Made by a program: the position numbers and the translations under genes
From: Terrabacter sp. 28
GTDB lineage: Bacteria; Actinomycetota; Actinomycetes; Actinomycetales; Dermatophilaceae
Length of the DNA: 64,000 bases
Direction of reading: 5' to 3'
NCBI GenBank assembly: GCA_000955875.1
Contig: JYOE01000020.1
Coordinates: 1-64,000 of the forward strand
The notes under the pieces: model-generated
The model's database searches: none
What the model saw: the letters and a program-made list of their open reading frames with translations, nothing else
Told to the model about the DNA's origin: nothing
Shown here: in pieces, positions 1 to 7,724 of the stretch
How the letters are laid out: every line of letters begins with the position of its first letter
How positions within the stretch are numbered: the first letter of the stretch is position 1

Positions 1-243
1 CGCCTGCACCACGTCCTCGACGACTCGGCCTCCGGGTCGGCGTCCCCGGGAGGTGGTGAGCACGGCGCGGGCGGTACGGGCGGTGCGGGCGGGGCGCGCA
101 GCGCCGGATCGGTGGTCCCGGCCTCCTTGAAGGAGGACTGCAGCCGGCTGTTGGCCCTGGTCCGCGCGGCCGATGCCCGTCAGCGCGCGGCGGTGCCGTC
201 CCACGGGTCCCGCGGTGTCTCCGTCGCCGCGGCCACCGGTTGA
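1..243 (+). CDS. 3' end of an unrecognised gene
   Basis: An open frame enters from the left edge and stops with TGA at 241-243, giving 80 C-terminal residues. The first half is Ser/Gly/Ala-rich and looks disordered; the second half has a short plausible helix around the SLKEDCSRLLALVRAAD stretch. Third codon positions are G/C-rich, as in neighbouring genes. I do not recognise a family and cannot tell the start. It would be convergent with the minus-strand signal peptidase gene that ends at 298. It could also be a chance open frame in GC-rich DNA. Confidence 0.35.
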   Translation, partial: RLHHVLDDSASGSASPGGGEHGAGGTGGAGGARSAGSVVPASLKEDCSRLLALVRAADARQRAAVPSHGSRGVSVAAATG

Positions 244-297
244 CCACCGGCCGCCCGGTTGACGGGGCGCGCCCGCCGGAGGACCGCCTGCGGGCCG

Positions 298-960
298 CTA
301 CCGGCCGACGACGCGACCCTCCACGGCGTCGAGTGCGACCGCGCCCAGGTCGCGAGAGTCGACGGAGGTCGCCCGGGCGTCACCGAGCACGAACACCGCG
401 TCGGGGGGCACCGTCACCGGTCCGAACCACACGCCGTCGACCGACTCGAGGTCGACGAACGGCTCCACGACGCGTGTGCCGTTGACGACGAGAGCACCGT
501 CGTCGAGCTCGACGGTGTCGCCACCGACCCCGACGACCCGCTTGACCAAGGACGTGTCCCGGACGGTGCGGACCGCGGCGTCGACACGGTCGGGGGACAG
601 CCCGACTACACCGCCGCTCGCCACGGCTGCCGCGGCGCGCTCCGACCACCGGGCGCCGTCGAGCACCACGACGTCGCCGCGCGCGACCGTCCCTGCCCAG
701 GGTTGCTTGAGCAGGAGCACCTGCTGGCCCGGCGTCAGGGTCGGGCTCATCGAGTCGGAGGTGACCCGGACGGGCTGCACCACCCACGTGAGCGTGGCGG
801 CCGGGACAGCCACGAGTCCCACGAACGCCAGCGCCCGACGCCGGAACGTCGCGCGCCGCGCCGGAGGTGGTGCGAGCGCTCCGGGGACGGAGGCGGACCC
901 GAGGGCAGGGGAGCTGCGCTCGGGTGCCGCCCCTGCCCGGTCCGGCGCCTGTCGGCTCAC
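298..960 (-). CDS. Signal peptidase I (S26 family)
   Basis: Membrane-bound serine protease that removes signal peptides from exported proteins. The 220-residue product has a basic N-terminus, one membrane segment at about 42-62, then the nucleophile motif SDSM with Ser70. The general-base lysine sits in the LVKRVVGVGGDTV box (Lys140), and the C-terminal box VLGDARATSVDSRD is at about 191-203. Length fits short actinobacterial type I peptidases. I chose the GTG start at 960 because it overlaps the stop of the upstream membrane protein (GTGA), the usual coupled arrangement; a longer frame upstream would lie inside that gene. It is the last gene of an operon with a multicopper oxidase, so it may be dedicated to secreted partners of that operon. 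The general housekeeping copy would then lie elsewhere. Confidence 0.85.
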   Translation of the reverse strand: MSRQAPDRAGAAPERSSPALGSASVPGALAPPPARRATFRRRALAFVGLVAVPAATLTWVVQPVRVTSDSMSPTLTPGQQVLLLKQPWAGTVARGDVVVLDGARWSERAAAAVASGGVVGLSPDRVDAAVRTVRDTSLVKRVVGVGGDTVELDDGALVVNGTRVVEPFVDLESVDGVWFGPVTVPPDAVFVLGDARATSVDSRDLGAVALDAVEGRVVGR

Positions 961-1574
961 GTGAAGCGCACCAGGCCCCAGACGACCCAGCCGCAGAGAC
1001 CCACGGCGAGGAGGAGGTTGCCGACCGACCGACGCTGGCGGACCGGCAGCATCCCGACGAGCAGGGCGAGGGCCCCCAGCTCGGCGACGACGCACACGAG
1101 GTCGAGCGTCCCGACGGTCTCGACGGCCGCCTCTGCGCCGGAGCCCGGCACGATCGGCATGCCGTTGCCGTGCCCGCCGGGCACCTGCGACCCGCCGTGG
1201 TGGCTCCCGCCCAGCCCGAGCCCCTGGCCCGCGGTGTCCGGGTGGACCGGCAGGCCGATGGTGCGCGACGCGACGTAGAGCCCCACGAGGCCCGCCGTGA
1301 GGAGCACCGCGGCCGGGACGAGCCGTGCGCTGAGCCCCCGCCAGAGGGCCTGCGCCAGCCACAGCTGACCTGCCGCGACGACGATGAGGAAGACGCCGGC
1401 CGGCGCCCACTCGGCGAAGTGCTCGGGCGCCACAGCGAGGTGCACGAGCGCAGCGATGCAGCTGAGCGCCCCCGCGGCCCGCGCCTGTGCCGCGAGTCCC
1501 GGCCCCGTGGACACGGCGTCCGCAGCCGTGTCGGTGCCGGGCGACGAGCTCGACGGCAGTGCCGTGGTCGACAT
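957..1574 (-). CDS. Integral membrane protein, unknown function
   Basis: 205 residues. Four or five hydrophobic segments can be seen (roughly residues 33-50, 55-75, 83-103, 150-175 and 183-203), separated by a Gly/His-rich loop containing GGSHHGGSQVPGGHGNG. That loop could bind metal, which would suit the neighbouring multicopper oxidase, but this is inference. It starts with ATG 12 nt after the oxidase stop and ends in a 4-nt GTGA overlap with the signal peptidase, so the three genes are almost certainly co-transcribed. No known family recognised. Confidence 0.75.
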   Translation of the reverse strand: MSTTALPSSSSPGTDTAADAVSTGPGLAAQARAAGALSCIAALVHLAVAPEHFAEWAPAGVFLIVVAAGQLWLAQALWRGLSARLVPAAVLLTAGLVGLYVASRTIGLPVHPDTAGQGLGLGGSHHGGSQVPGGHGNGMPIVPGSGAEAAVETVGTLDLVCVVAELGALALLVGMLPVRQRRSVGNLLLAVGLCGWVVWGLVRFT

Positions 1575-1585
1575 GTCGCAGCCCC

Positions 1586-3160
1586 TCAGACGTCGTCGAT
1601 CTCAGGGAGCGACTTGCAGGGATCGCTCATCGGGTCGCTCACGTCGTGGTCGGCCAGCACCTCGAACTGGCTCATCATGTCGTGGTCCTCGTGGACGAGG
1701 TTGTGGCAGTGGATCATGTACTTGCCGCGGCCCTCGAAGCGAGCCACGACCCGCACCGTCTCGTTCTCACCCACGTAGACGACGTCCTTCGGGCCGAGCT
1801 CGTGCGGCATCGGCGGCTTGCCGTTGCGGTCGAGGATGCGGAAGTCGATGAGGTGGATGTGAACCGGGTGGAACCAGCCGCCCGAGGAGTTGCGGATCTC
1901 CCAGATCTCGACGTCACCCTCGCGCGGGCTGGCCTCGACGAGGGAGAACTTGCTCTTCACGACGTCGTCCCAGGTGTGCCCGTTGATGGTCCACATCCCG
2001 TGCTTGCGCTTGAGGTCGAGGCGGCGCGTGCGCACCGCGTCGGCCGCCGTGAGGAGCATGGCGGGGTTGGTCGGGTTCAGGGCGTCGGGAACGGTGTTGT
2101 TGGCGCGGTCGAAGTCGTCGGCGACGACGTCGAAGGCCATTACCTTGTTGGTGTTGGCGTAGTCGATGTTGTTCTTCGGGCTGGTGTTGCGAAGCACGAC
2201 GCGACGGCCCACCGGCATCTTGCCGAAGTCGATCACGACCTCGTAGCGCTCGGCCGCGCCGTGGCGGAAGCGCTGCACCGTCTGCGGCTGCGGCATCAGT
2301 CCAGCGTCGGTCGCGATGACCGTCATGGGATCCCCGGAGTCGAGCGACCACTGGTACGAGCGCGAGATGGACGCGTTGAGGATGCGGAAGCGGTACTTGC
2401 GCCGCTTGACCTTCATCACGGGCCACGGCACCCCGTTGACCAGGACGACGTCGCCGAACATCCCCGACTCGCTGTGGTTGTCGAAGTAGAGCGAGCCGTC
2501 GCTCGCGAACATCGCGTCACTGACCAGCAGCGGCACGTCGAACTCGCCCTTGGGGATCGGCAGGGCCTGCTCCAGCGGGTCGACGAGCTGGTACTGGGCG
2601 GCGAGGCCCATGAGCACGTTCTCGGCCGTGTGGTGCAGCCCGTGGTCGTGGTACCACAGGGTGCGACCCGTCTGGGTGTTCGGGTACACGTAGTCCTTGT
2701 ACTGGCCCGGGTTGGTGATGTCGCTCGCGTAGCCGTCGTACTGCGGCAGCGACGGAGAGCCGTGCAGGTGCACGGATGTCCACGGCGTGTAGCTCAGCAC
2801 CGGGTGCTTGCCCGGCAGGTTGTTGACCTGGCGCATCACGGTGCGCCGGCCCTGCGCGACCTTGACGGTCGGTCCGGGAACGAGTCCGTTGTAGCCCCAC
2901 AGCGGCGTCTGCAGGCCCGGGACCACCTCGGCCTGGAGCGGCTTCATGTAGACCTTGTAGAAGTCGGTGGTGGCGTCCGTGCGGTAGGGCCGCAGCACCG
3001 GCGGCGTCCGGAACTGCATCGTGAACGGCCGGGGCAGCCGGCTGCTGGCGAGTCGGCCCTGAGCGCTGGACTTGGCACTCACCGTGCGCTCCAGAGGCAG
3101 CGCCAGGGCGGCGCCCCCGACGACGCCCAGCTTCATGAGGTCTCGGCGAGACAAAGACAT
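1586..3160 (-). CDS. Multicopper oxidase, Tat-exported (CotA/bilirubin-oxidase-like)
   Basis: Copper enzyme that couples one-electron oxidation of a phenolic, metal or pigment substrate to reduction of O2 to water. The 524-residue product begins with a twin-arginine signal (SRRDLMKLG). The four copper-binding His clusters are visible: HLHG (131-134), HDHGLHHT (171-178), HPVHIH (431-436) and HCHNLVHEDHDMM (484-496), the last carrying the T1 ligands and a Met at the axial position. An in-frame ATG six codons upstream exists, but the strong GGGAGG ribosome site lies between the two, so I use the second ATG. The substrate cannot be read from sequence; bilirubin, Mn(II), phenoxazinone precursors and Cu(I) are options. 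It heads the operon with a membrane protein and a signal peptidase. Confidence 0.92.
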   Translation of the reverse strand: MSLSRRDLMKLGVVGGAALALPLERTVSAKSSAQGRLASSRLPRPFTMQFRTPPVLRPYRTDATTDFYKVYMKPLQAEVVPGLQTPLWGYNGLVPGPTVKVAQGRRTVMRQVNNLPGKHPVLSYTPWTSVHLHGSPSLPQYDGYASDITNPGQYKDYVYPNTQTGRTLWYHDHGLHHTAENVLMGLAAQYQLVDPLEQALPIPKGEFDVPLLVSDAMFASDGSLYFDNHSESGMFGDVVLVNGVPWPVMKVKRRKYRFRILNASISRSYQWSLDSGDPMTVIATDAGLMPQPQTVQRFRHGAAERYEVVIDFGKMPVGRRVVLRNTSPKNNIDYANTNKVMAFDVVADDFDRANNTVPDALNPTNPAMLLTAADAVRTRRLDLKRKHGMWTINGHTWDDVVKSKFSLVEASPREGDVEIWEIRNSSGGWFHPVHIHLIDFRILDRNGKPPMPHELGPKDVVYVGENETVRVVARFEGRGKYMIHCHNLVHEDHDMMSQFEVLADHDVSDPMSDPCKSLPEIDDV

Positions 3161-3516
3161 GGTTCCTCCCTTGATCATGTCCTTTCCGACTCAAGAGGAA
3201 CCCAGCGACCTTGTTGATACCTTGGATGAAACCGGCTGTGGGGCAGGGCAATTCGGACATCTGGGGGTGTTTGGGGCAAGGCGCCCGAGTCCAAGGTTTT
3301 CGCAAGGATCACCCCCGACAGTGGGACTGCACCCGGTCAGGGTGAGGAGACTTCCTTCAAGCGGCTCGGCGCCGACCCCGTGCGTCGCCGACCGTCCTCG
3401 GCGGGATCTCCACCTCGGTGGTGAGAAGCGACACTGTGACCTGATCCCCCAGGAGAGGCGGGCGTCCCGAGTGGGCGCCCGCCACTGGGGCGTCGCGGCG
3501 CGGGGTGCGTCCCTGC
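3161..3516. other. Non-coding gap upstream of the oxidase gene
   Basis: About 355 bases between the oxidase start and the end of the TetR gene. It should hold the oxidase promoter on the minus strand, but no clear -35/-10 pair stands out. Part of it (about 3230-3370) looks capable of pairing on the minus strand and might be a structured 5' leader. I could not match it to a known riboswitch. Confidence 0.4.
3457..3483 (-). terminator. Hairpin downstream of TetR
   Basis: Perfect 8-bp inverted repeat GGCGGGCG / CGCCCGCC with an 11-nt loop, 34 nt after the TetR stop. There is no clear U-run, as is common for actinobacterial terminators. It probably ends the tetR transcript. Confidence 0.5.
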
Positions 3517-4146
3517 TCAGGTGTCGACGCCGAGCAGCACGGGCAGCACGGTCCGCTCGAGCTCCCCCACGGTGAGCGAACGGGGCTCGACGAGGCGCTG
3601 CGTCATCGAGCCCTGCGCGAGCGCGATCGCGGCCCGGACGAAGACATCGGTGGGCATGGGCAGCGTCAGCCCCTGCCGGGCCACCGCCTCGTCGACGACG
3701 GCCACCAGCTCGTCGCGCACCCGTCGCTGCTGCGCGGCCCAGGCGCGACGGGCCACCGGTTCGCGGATCGCGTGGAGGGTGAACTCCGTGGTGAGGACCA
3801 GCCACTGCTCCTTGCTGCGGGTGTCGTCGGCGAGGGCTGCGAAGACAGCCTTCAGCACCTCGTCAGCCGTTGCATGCTCCTGCTTGCTGGCTGCGCGGAT
3901 GCGCTCGACGAGAGCCTCGGAGTGCCGGCGGGACAGCTCGAGCACGAGGTCGTCCTTGGAGGAGAAGTTGGAGTAGAAGGCCCCTCGGGTGAAGCCGGCC
4001 CGCTCGCAGATGTCCTCGACGCTCGCGCCGTGGAAGCCGCGTTCCGCGAAGACCTCGCTCGCCGCCGCGAGCACCCGGTCACGGGTCGCCTGGCGGCGGG
4101 CGGTGATCGGGGGAGTGGCTGGTTCGCGGGACCTCAGGGTTGGCAT
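3517..4146 (-). CDS. TetR-family transcriptional repressor
   Basis: 209-residue regulator with an N-terminal TetR DNA-binding domain at about residues 17-63: a helix with EVFAERGF, then the recognition region SVEDICERAGFTRGAFYSNF and the trailing SKDDLVLEL. The ligand domain behind it is not specific enough to name an effector. I chose the ATG at 4146; the longer open frame would run through the divergent promoter region. It faces the ABC-like/YhgE pair across 68 bp that contain palindromes with AATACG/CGTATT and ATAC/GTAT arms, so it most likely represses that pair and itself. Confidence 0.9.
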   Translation of the reverse strand: MPTLRSREPATPPITARRQATRDRVLAAASEVFAERGFHGASVEDICERAGFTRGAFYSNFSSKDDLVLELSRRHSEALVERIRAASKQEHATADEVLKAVFAALADDTRSKEQWLVLTTEFTLHAIREPVARRAWAAQQRRVRDELVAVVDEAVARQGLTLPMPTDVFVRAAIALAQGSMTQRLVEPRSLTVGELERTVLPVLLGVDT

Positions 4147-4168
4147 AGGACCACGATACGCCCTCGAA

Positions 4169-4203
4169 TTGAATACGGTCACGTATTGGATGCATACTTG
4201 TAT
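4169..4203. promoter_or_regulatory. Divergent promoter with TetR operators
   Basis: AATACG (4172-4177), 4-nt spacer, CGTATT (4182-4187) is a perfect inverted repeat. A second one, ATAC-TT-GTAT, spans 4194-4203. The -35-like TTGAAT (4169-4174) and -10-like CATACT (4193-4198) for the rightward genes overlap both. The composition is unusually AT-rich for this genome. The assignment to the adjacent TetR is inference. Confidence 0.7.
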
Positions 4204-4214
4204 CGAAAGGCGGG

Positions 4215-4964
4215 ATGGTCCCGTCGGAGGATGGTCAGGTGAACGAGCGCCAGGTGGTCGCACGCGACGTGTCGGTCCGAGGCACGCACGAGCCGTTCGT
4301 GTCGGGGATCGGGTTCACGGCCCCCGCGGGAGCGGTCACCGTCGTCGGGGTCGACCCCGGCGTCGGCCAGGTCGCGCTGGCCCTTGCGATCGGCGGACGA
4401 GTCGACCTGCTCACCGGCGCCGTGTCGATCGGTGGCTCCACCGACCGGGCGCAGCTGCAGCTGCGCACGCGACTCGTCGACGTGCCCGACGTGACCGCGC
4501 CGGAGGACTCCTTCTCCCTCCGCGCCGTCGTCGCGGAGGAGCTGGCCCTCGCCGAGCGGCCGTCGTCGCGCAGGGACGTCGCAGCCTTCCTCGGCGACCG
4601 TGGTGTCAGCGACCTGGCATCGCGGCGTTGGGAGAGCCTGCCGACGGGCCTGCGCACCCGCCTGCTGCTCGAGCTCGGCTCGTGGCACCCGCAGGTTCGC
4701 GTCATCGTGCTCACCGGTCCCGACCGGCACGGTGGCGAGCCGCGCGAGTGGTTCGAGGCGGCCCGGTCGGTCGCCGACCGTGGTCTCACCGTTGTCGCGC
4801 TCTGCGCACCGGCGACCGCCTCGGCACTGTCCCGGTCGACCGGGCTCCCTCCCGCGGCCATCGAGCCCGCCACCGAACCCGCCACCGACCCCGTCGTCGA
4901 ACCCGTCGTCGAACCCACGACTGACCCCACCACCGACCCCACCACCGACGGAGTGCCCGCATGA
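4215..4964 (+). CDS. Degenerate ABC-ATPase-like protein paired with YhgE/Pip
   Basis: 249 residues. The layout resembles an ABC nucleotide-binding domain, but the key residues are missing. The Walker A position reads GVDPGVGQVA, with Gln in place of the essential Lys. The signature region reads LPTGLRTRLLLEL, and the Walker B position reads VIVLTGPD instead of an LLLDEP-type box. It therefore probably does not hydrolyse ATP in the usual way. The C-terminus is a tail of repeated E/D-P-A/T/V units (about 217-246). It overlaps the YhgE/Pip gene by ATGA, so the two are translationally coupled. The start is either ATG 4215 (AAAGG upstream) or GTG 4239, which has a better GGAGG site. Confidence 0.7.
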   Translation: MVPSEDGQVNERQVVARDVSVRGTHEPFVSGIGFTAPAGAVTVVGVDPGVGQVALALAIGGRVDLLTGAVSIGGSTDRAQLQLRTRLVDVPDVTAPEDSFSLRAVVAEELALAERPSSRRDVAAFLGDRGVSDLASRRWESLPTGLRTRLLLELGSWHPQVRVIVLTGPDRHGGEPREWFEAARSVADRGLTVVALCAPATASALSRSTGLPPAAIEPATEPATDPVVEPVVEPTTDPTTDPTTDGVPA

Positions 4965-7024
4965 ACCCCGTCCGCCTCGCGCTCGCTGAGCTGCGCCGCC
5001 TCACCGCCTCGCGCCTCGCACGTCTTGCCCTCGCGGCCCTCGTCCTCGTCCCGACCCTCTACGGCGGCCTGTACCTCTACGCGAACCACGACCCCTACGG
5101 CGCCTTCCCGCAGGTGCCTGCCGCCGTCGTCAGCGACGATGCCGGCACCACCCTCAGCACGGGGGAGAAGCTCCAGGTCGGCGGCGAGGTGGCCGACCAC
5201 CTCGTCGAGTCGAAGAGCTTCGACTGGCACCGGGTGTCGCGCGACGAGGCGATGAACGGCGTGGACGACGGCACGTACGCGTTCGCCGTCATCCTCCCGA
5301 AGACCTTCTCCGCGGACCTCGCCTCGACGGCGGAGTTCACGCCACGTCAGGCGACCCTGCTGCTCGAGACGAACGACGCCAACAACTACATGACCTCGAT
5401 GATCGGCGGCCAGGTCATCAAGCAGGTGACCGCCAGCGTCGCCGGCGAGGTGAGCCAGACTGCCGCGAGCCGGCTGCTGCTGGGCTTCAGCGACGTGCAC
5501 GACGAGCTCGCGAAGGCCGTGGACGGATCGGAGAAGCTCCGCGCCGGTGCGTCCAAGGCTGACGACGGGGCCCACCAGCTGGCTTCCGGCGCGGGCTCTC
5601 TCGCGACAGGGCTCGACGAGCTCGCGACCGGTGCCCGCACCCTCGACGCCGGCATCGGCCGCGCGGCCTCGGGCGCCCACGAGCTGCAGACCGGCTCAGC
5701 ACGCCTCGCCTCCGGCCTCGGCACCCTGCAGTCCAGGACCGCAGACCTCCCCGCACAGACCGACCGTCTCGCCGACGGTGCCGAGCAGGTCGCGGCCGGC
5801 AACCGCACTATCGCCGGCTACGGGGCGAAGGCGGCCGCCGCCTCCACCCAGCTCAAGAGCCGCGTCGCCGCCGACCGCGCCGGTCTGGTCGCCACCCTGA
5901 GGGCGCAGGGACTGACCGACGCGCAGCTGGCCGTCGTCGAGTCACGGCTCGACCTCGTCGACGGCTACGTGGACAACGCAGACGCCACCATCCAGTCGGC
6001 CTCGGGCGACCTGACGCGCCTGTCGAAGGGGGCCGACCAGGTGGCCACCGGGGCTCGGGCGCTCGCGAACGCCACGCCGGCGCTCGCGGACGGCATCGCG
6101 CAGGCCCACACGGGCGCGGTCAAGGTGCGGGACGGGGCGGCTGCCCTGGCGACCGGGCTCGACCGGCTCGACGCCGGGGCCGACCGGCTCGTGTCCGGCG
6201 CGACGTCCGCCGCCACCGGCGCGGACGCGCTCGCGCGGGGGGCAGGGTCGCTGGCGTCCGGCCTCGACTCGCTGGCCAAGGGCACGACAGACCTGCACGC
6301 CGGCCTGGTCAAGGGCCGCGACGCCGTGCCCGACCCGTCCGAGGCGCAGCGCAAGGCGATGGCGCAGACCATCGGCAACCCGGTCGGGGTGGCCACCGAC
6401 TCCCTGTCGTCGGCGGGGTCGTACGGGGCAGGGCTGGCGCCGCTCTTCATGAGCCTCGCTCTCTGGATCGGCGCCTACGTGCTCTTCCTCTTCGTGCGTC
6501 CCCTGTCCCAGCGCGCACTCGCCACGAGCCAGCGCTCGTTCCGCACCGCGCTCGGGGGCTGGCTGGCGCCGGCGGTGGTGGGGATCGTCCAGGCTGCTGC
6601 CCTGGTGCTCGTCGTGGGCCGCGGGGTCGACATCCGGATCGCGCACCCGGTCCTCGCATTCCTCTTCCTCTGCTTCACCTCGATGACGTTCGTGGCGATC
6701 CTGCACGCGCTCGCGTCGAGGTTCGGGGCGGTGGGCAAGTTCCTCGGCCTCGTGTTCATGGTCGTCCAGCTCGTCAGCGCCGGCGGCACGTTCCCGTGGC
6801 AGACGCTGCCCGCCCCCCTGCAGGCGGTCCACCACGTCGTGCCGATGAGCTACGCCGTCGACGGCCTGCGCCGGCTGCTCTACGGCGCCGACCTGGCGCC
6901 GGTGCTCGGCGCGGTGGGCGTGCTCACGGCATACCTCGTCGGGGCCCTGCTGGTGTCGACCGTCGCGGCGCGGCGGTCGCGGGTGTGGACGCCCAAGCGG
7001 ATCAAGCCGGAGCTCGCGCTCTGA
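4961..7024 (+). CDS. YhgE/Pip-family membrane protein
   Basis: 687 residues. One N-terminal membrane segment at about 19-38 leads into a long extracytoplasmic region with many repeats of the type GAxxLAxGAxxLxxGL (about 190-260 and 355-455), a pattern seen in phage-infection-protein-like membrane proteins. Five or so membrane segments follow at about 490-675, resembling an ABC-2-type permease half. The family is known in actinobacteria as part of small exporter-like pairs beside a TetR gene. The role may be export of a lipid or polymer or membrane protein assembly, but the substrate is unknown. The start overlaps the upstream gene stop (ATGA). Confidence 0.88.
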   Translation: MNPVRLALAELRRLTASRLARLALAALVLVPTLYGGLYLYANHDPYGAFPQVPAAVVSDDAGTTLSTGEKLQVGGEVADHLVESKSFDWHRVSRDEAMNGVDDGTYAFAVILPKTFSADLASTAEFTPRQATLLLETNDANNYMTSMIGGQVIKQVTASVAGEVSQTAASRLLLGFSDVHDELAKAVDGSEKLRAGASKADDGAHQLASGAGSLATGLDELATGARTLDAGIGRAASGAHELQTGSARLASGLGTLQSRTADLPAQTDRLADGAEQVAAGNRTIAGYGAKAAAASTQLKSRVAADRAGLVATLRAQGLTDAQLAVVESRLDLVDGYVDNADATIQSASGDLTRLSKGADQVATGARALANATPALADGIAQAHTGAVKVRDGAAALATGLDRLDAGADRLVSGATSAATGADALARGAGSLASGLDSLAKGTTDLHAGLVKGRDAVPDPSEAQRKAMAQTIGNPVGVATDSLSSAGSYGAGLAPLFMSLALWIGAYVLFLFVRPLSQRALATSQRSFRTALGGWLAPAVVGIVQAAALVLVVGRGVDIRIAHPVLAFLFLCFTSMTFVAILHALASRFGAVGKFLGLVFMVVQLVSAGGTFPWQTLPAPLQAVHHVVPMSYAVDGLRRLLYGADLAPVLGAVGVLTAYLVGALLVSTVAARRSRVWTPKRIKPELAL

Positions 7025-7120
7025 CGCCTCCGCGGCAGCCTGGTCGCAGCAGGACCGCTGCGGCCGGCCCCCCGCCCTCCGGGCTGACAAGCGGGCCGAC
7101 GCGGAGCATGCTCTAGACGT

Positions 7121-7654
7121 ATGAGCAGCGCCTCGAGAGAGAAGACCCTCATCCTCATGCGCCACGCCAAGGCCGAGGAGGGGCTCGGCAAGGCCGACCA
7201 CGACCGCGAGCTCGCGGCGCGGGGTCGCCGCGACGCCAAGGCCGCCGGCCGGTGGCTGCACGAGCAGGGGCTCGTGCCCGACCTCGTCATCTGCTCCACC
7301 GCGCAGCGCACCCGGCAGACGTGGGAGGAGGCCTGCCACGGCGGCGCCCACACCGAGTTCGTCGAGTACCGCCGCAGCGTCTACCTCGGCGGCTCCGAGC
7401 AGACCCTCGAGACGGTGCGCGAGGACGCCGGTGAGACGACGACGGTGCTGGTCGTCGGGCACAACCCGACGATGGCGCAGCTGACCAGCCTGCTCACCGA
7501 CGGGGAGGGGTCGCGCGAGGCCCACGACGCCCTCGGCGAGGGTTTCGTGACGAGCGGCATGGCGGTCCTCCGGTATGCCGGCGAGTGGGCCGACATCGAC
7601 TTCGGCTCGTGCGCCCTGACGCGCTTCCACGTCAGCCGTGGGCACGACGACTGA
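7121..7654 (+). CDS. SixA-type histidine phosphatase
   Basis: 177-residue member of the histidine phosphatase superfamily. The catalytic motif LMRHAKAEEG (RHG position, residues about 14-23) takes the phosphate. A second conserved His is in the VVGHNPTM segment near residue 112. SixA removes phosphate from histidine residues of phosphotransfer proteins in E. coli; in actinobacteria the target is not known. No operon partner is evident: ilvD follows with its own promoter. Confidence 0.85.
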   Translation: MSSASREKTLILMRHAKAEEGLGKADHDRELAARGRRDAKAAGRWLHEQGLVPDLVICSTAQRTRQTWEEACHGGAHTEFVEYRRSVYLGGSEQTLETVREDAGETTTVLVVGHNPTMAQLTSLLTDGEGSREAHDALGEGFVTSGMAVLRYAGEWADIDFGSCALTRFHVSRGHDD

Positions 7655-7688
7655 GCGTTCGCCGCCGACGATCAGGCTGTGAGATGCG

Positions 7689-7718
7689 GTGTCCACCCAG
7701 CGGACACGGTCCTATGCT
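7689..7718 (+). promoter_or_regulatory. ilvD promoter with inverted repeat
   Basis: A -10-like TATGCT (7713-7718) ends 6 nt before the ilvD ATG, which predicts a leaderless transcript. Just upstream, GTGTCC (7689-7694) and GGACAC (7702-7707) form a perfect inverted repeat with a 7-nt spacer between -35 and -10. This is a good position for a repressor; its identity is unknown. Confidence 0.55.
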
Positions 7719-7724
7719 GCTGGC

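Noticed and set aside
3230..3370. Possible riboswitch upstream of the multicopper oxidase
   Set aside because: Some pairing and GGTGCAGTCCCACTG-like text suggested a cobalamin-type element, but the conserved boxes do not line up and no clear fold could be built.
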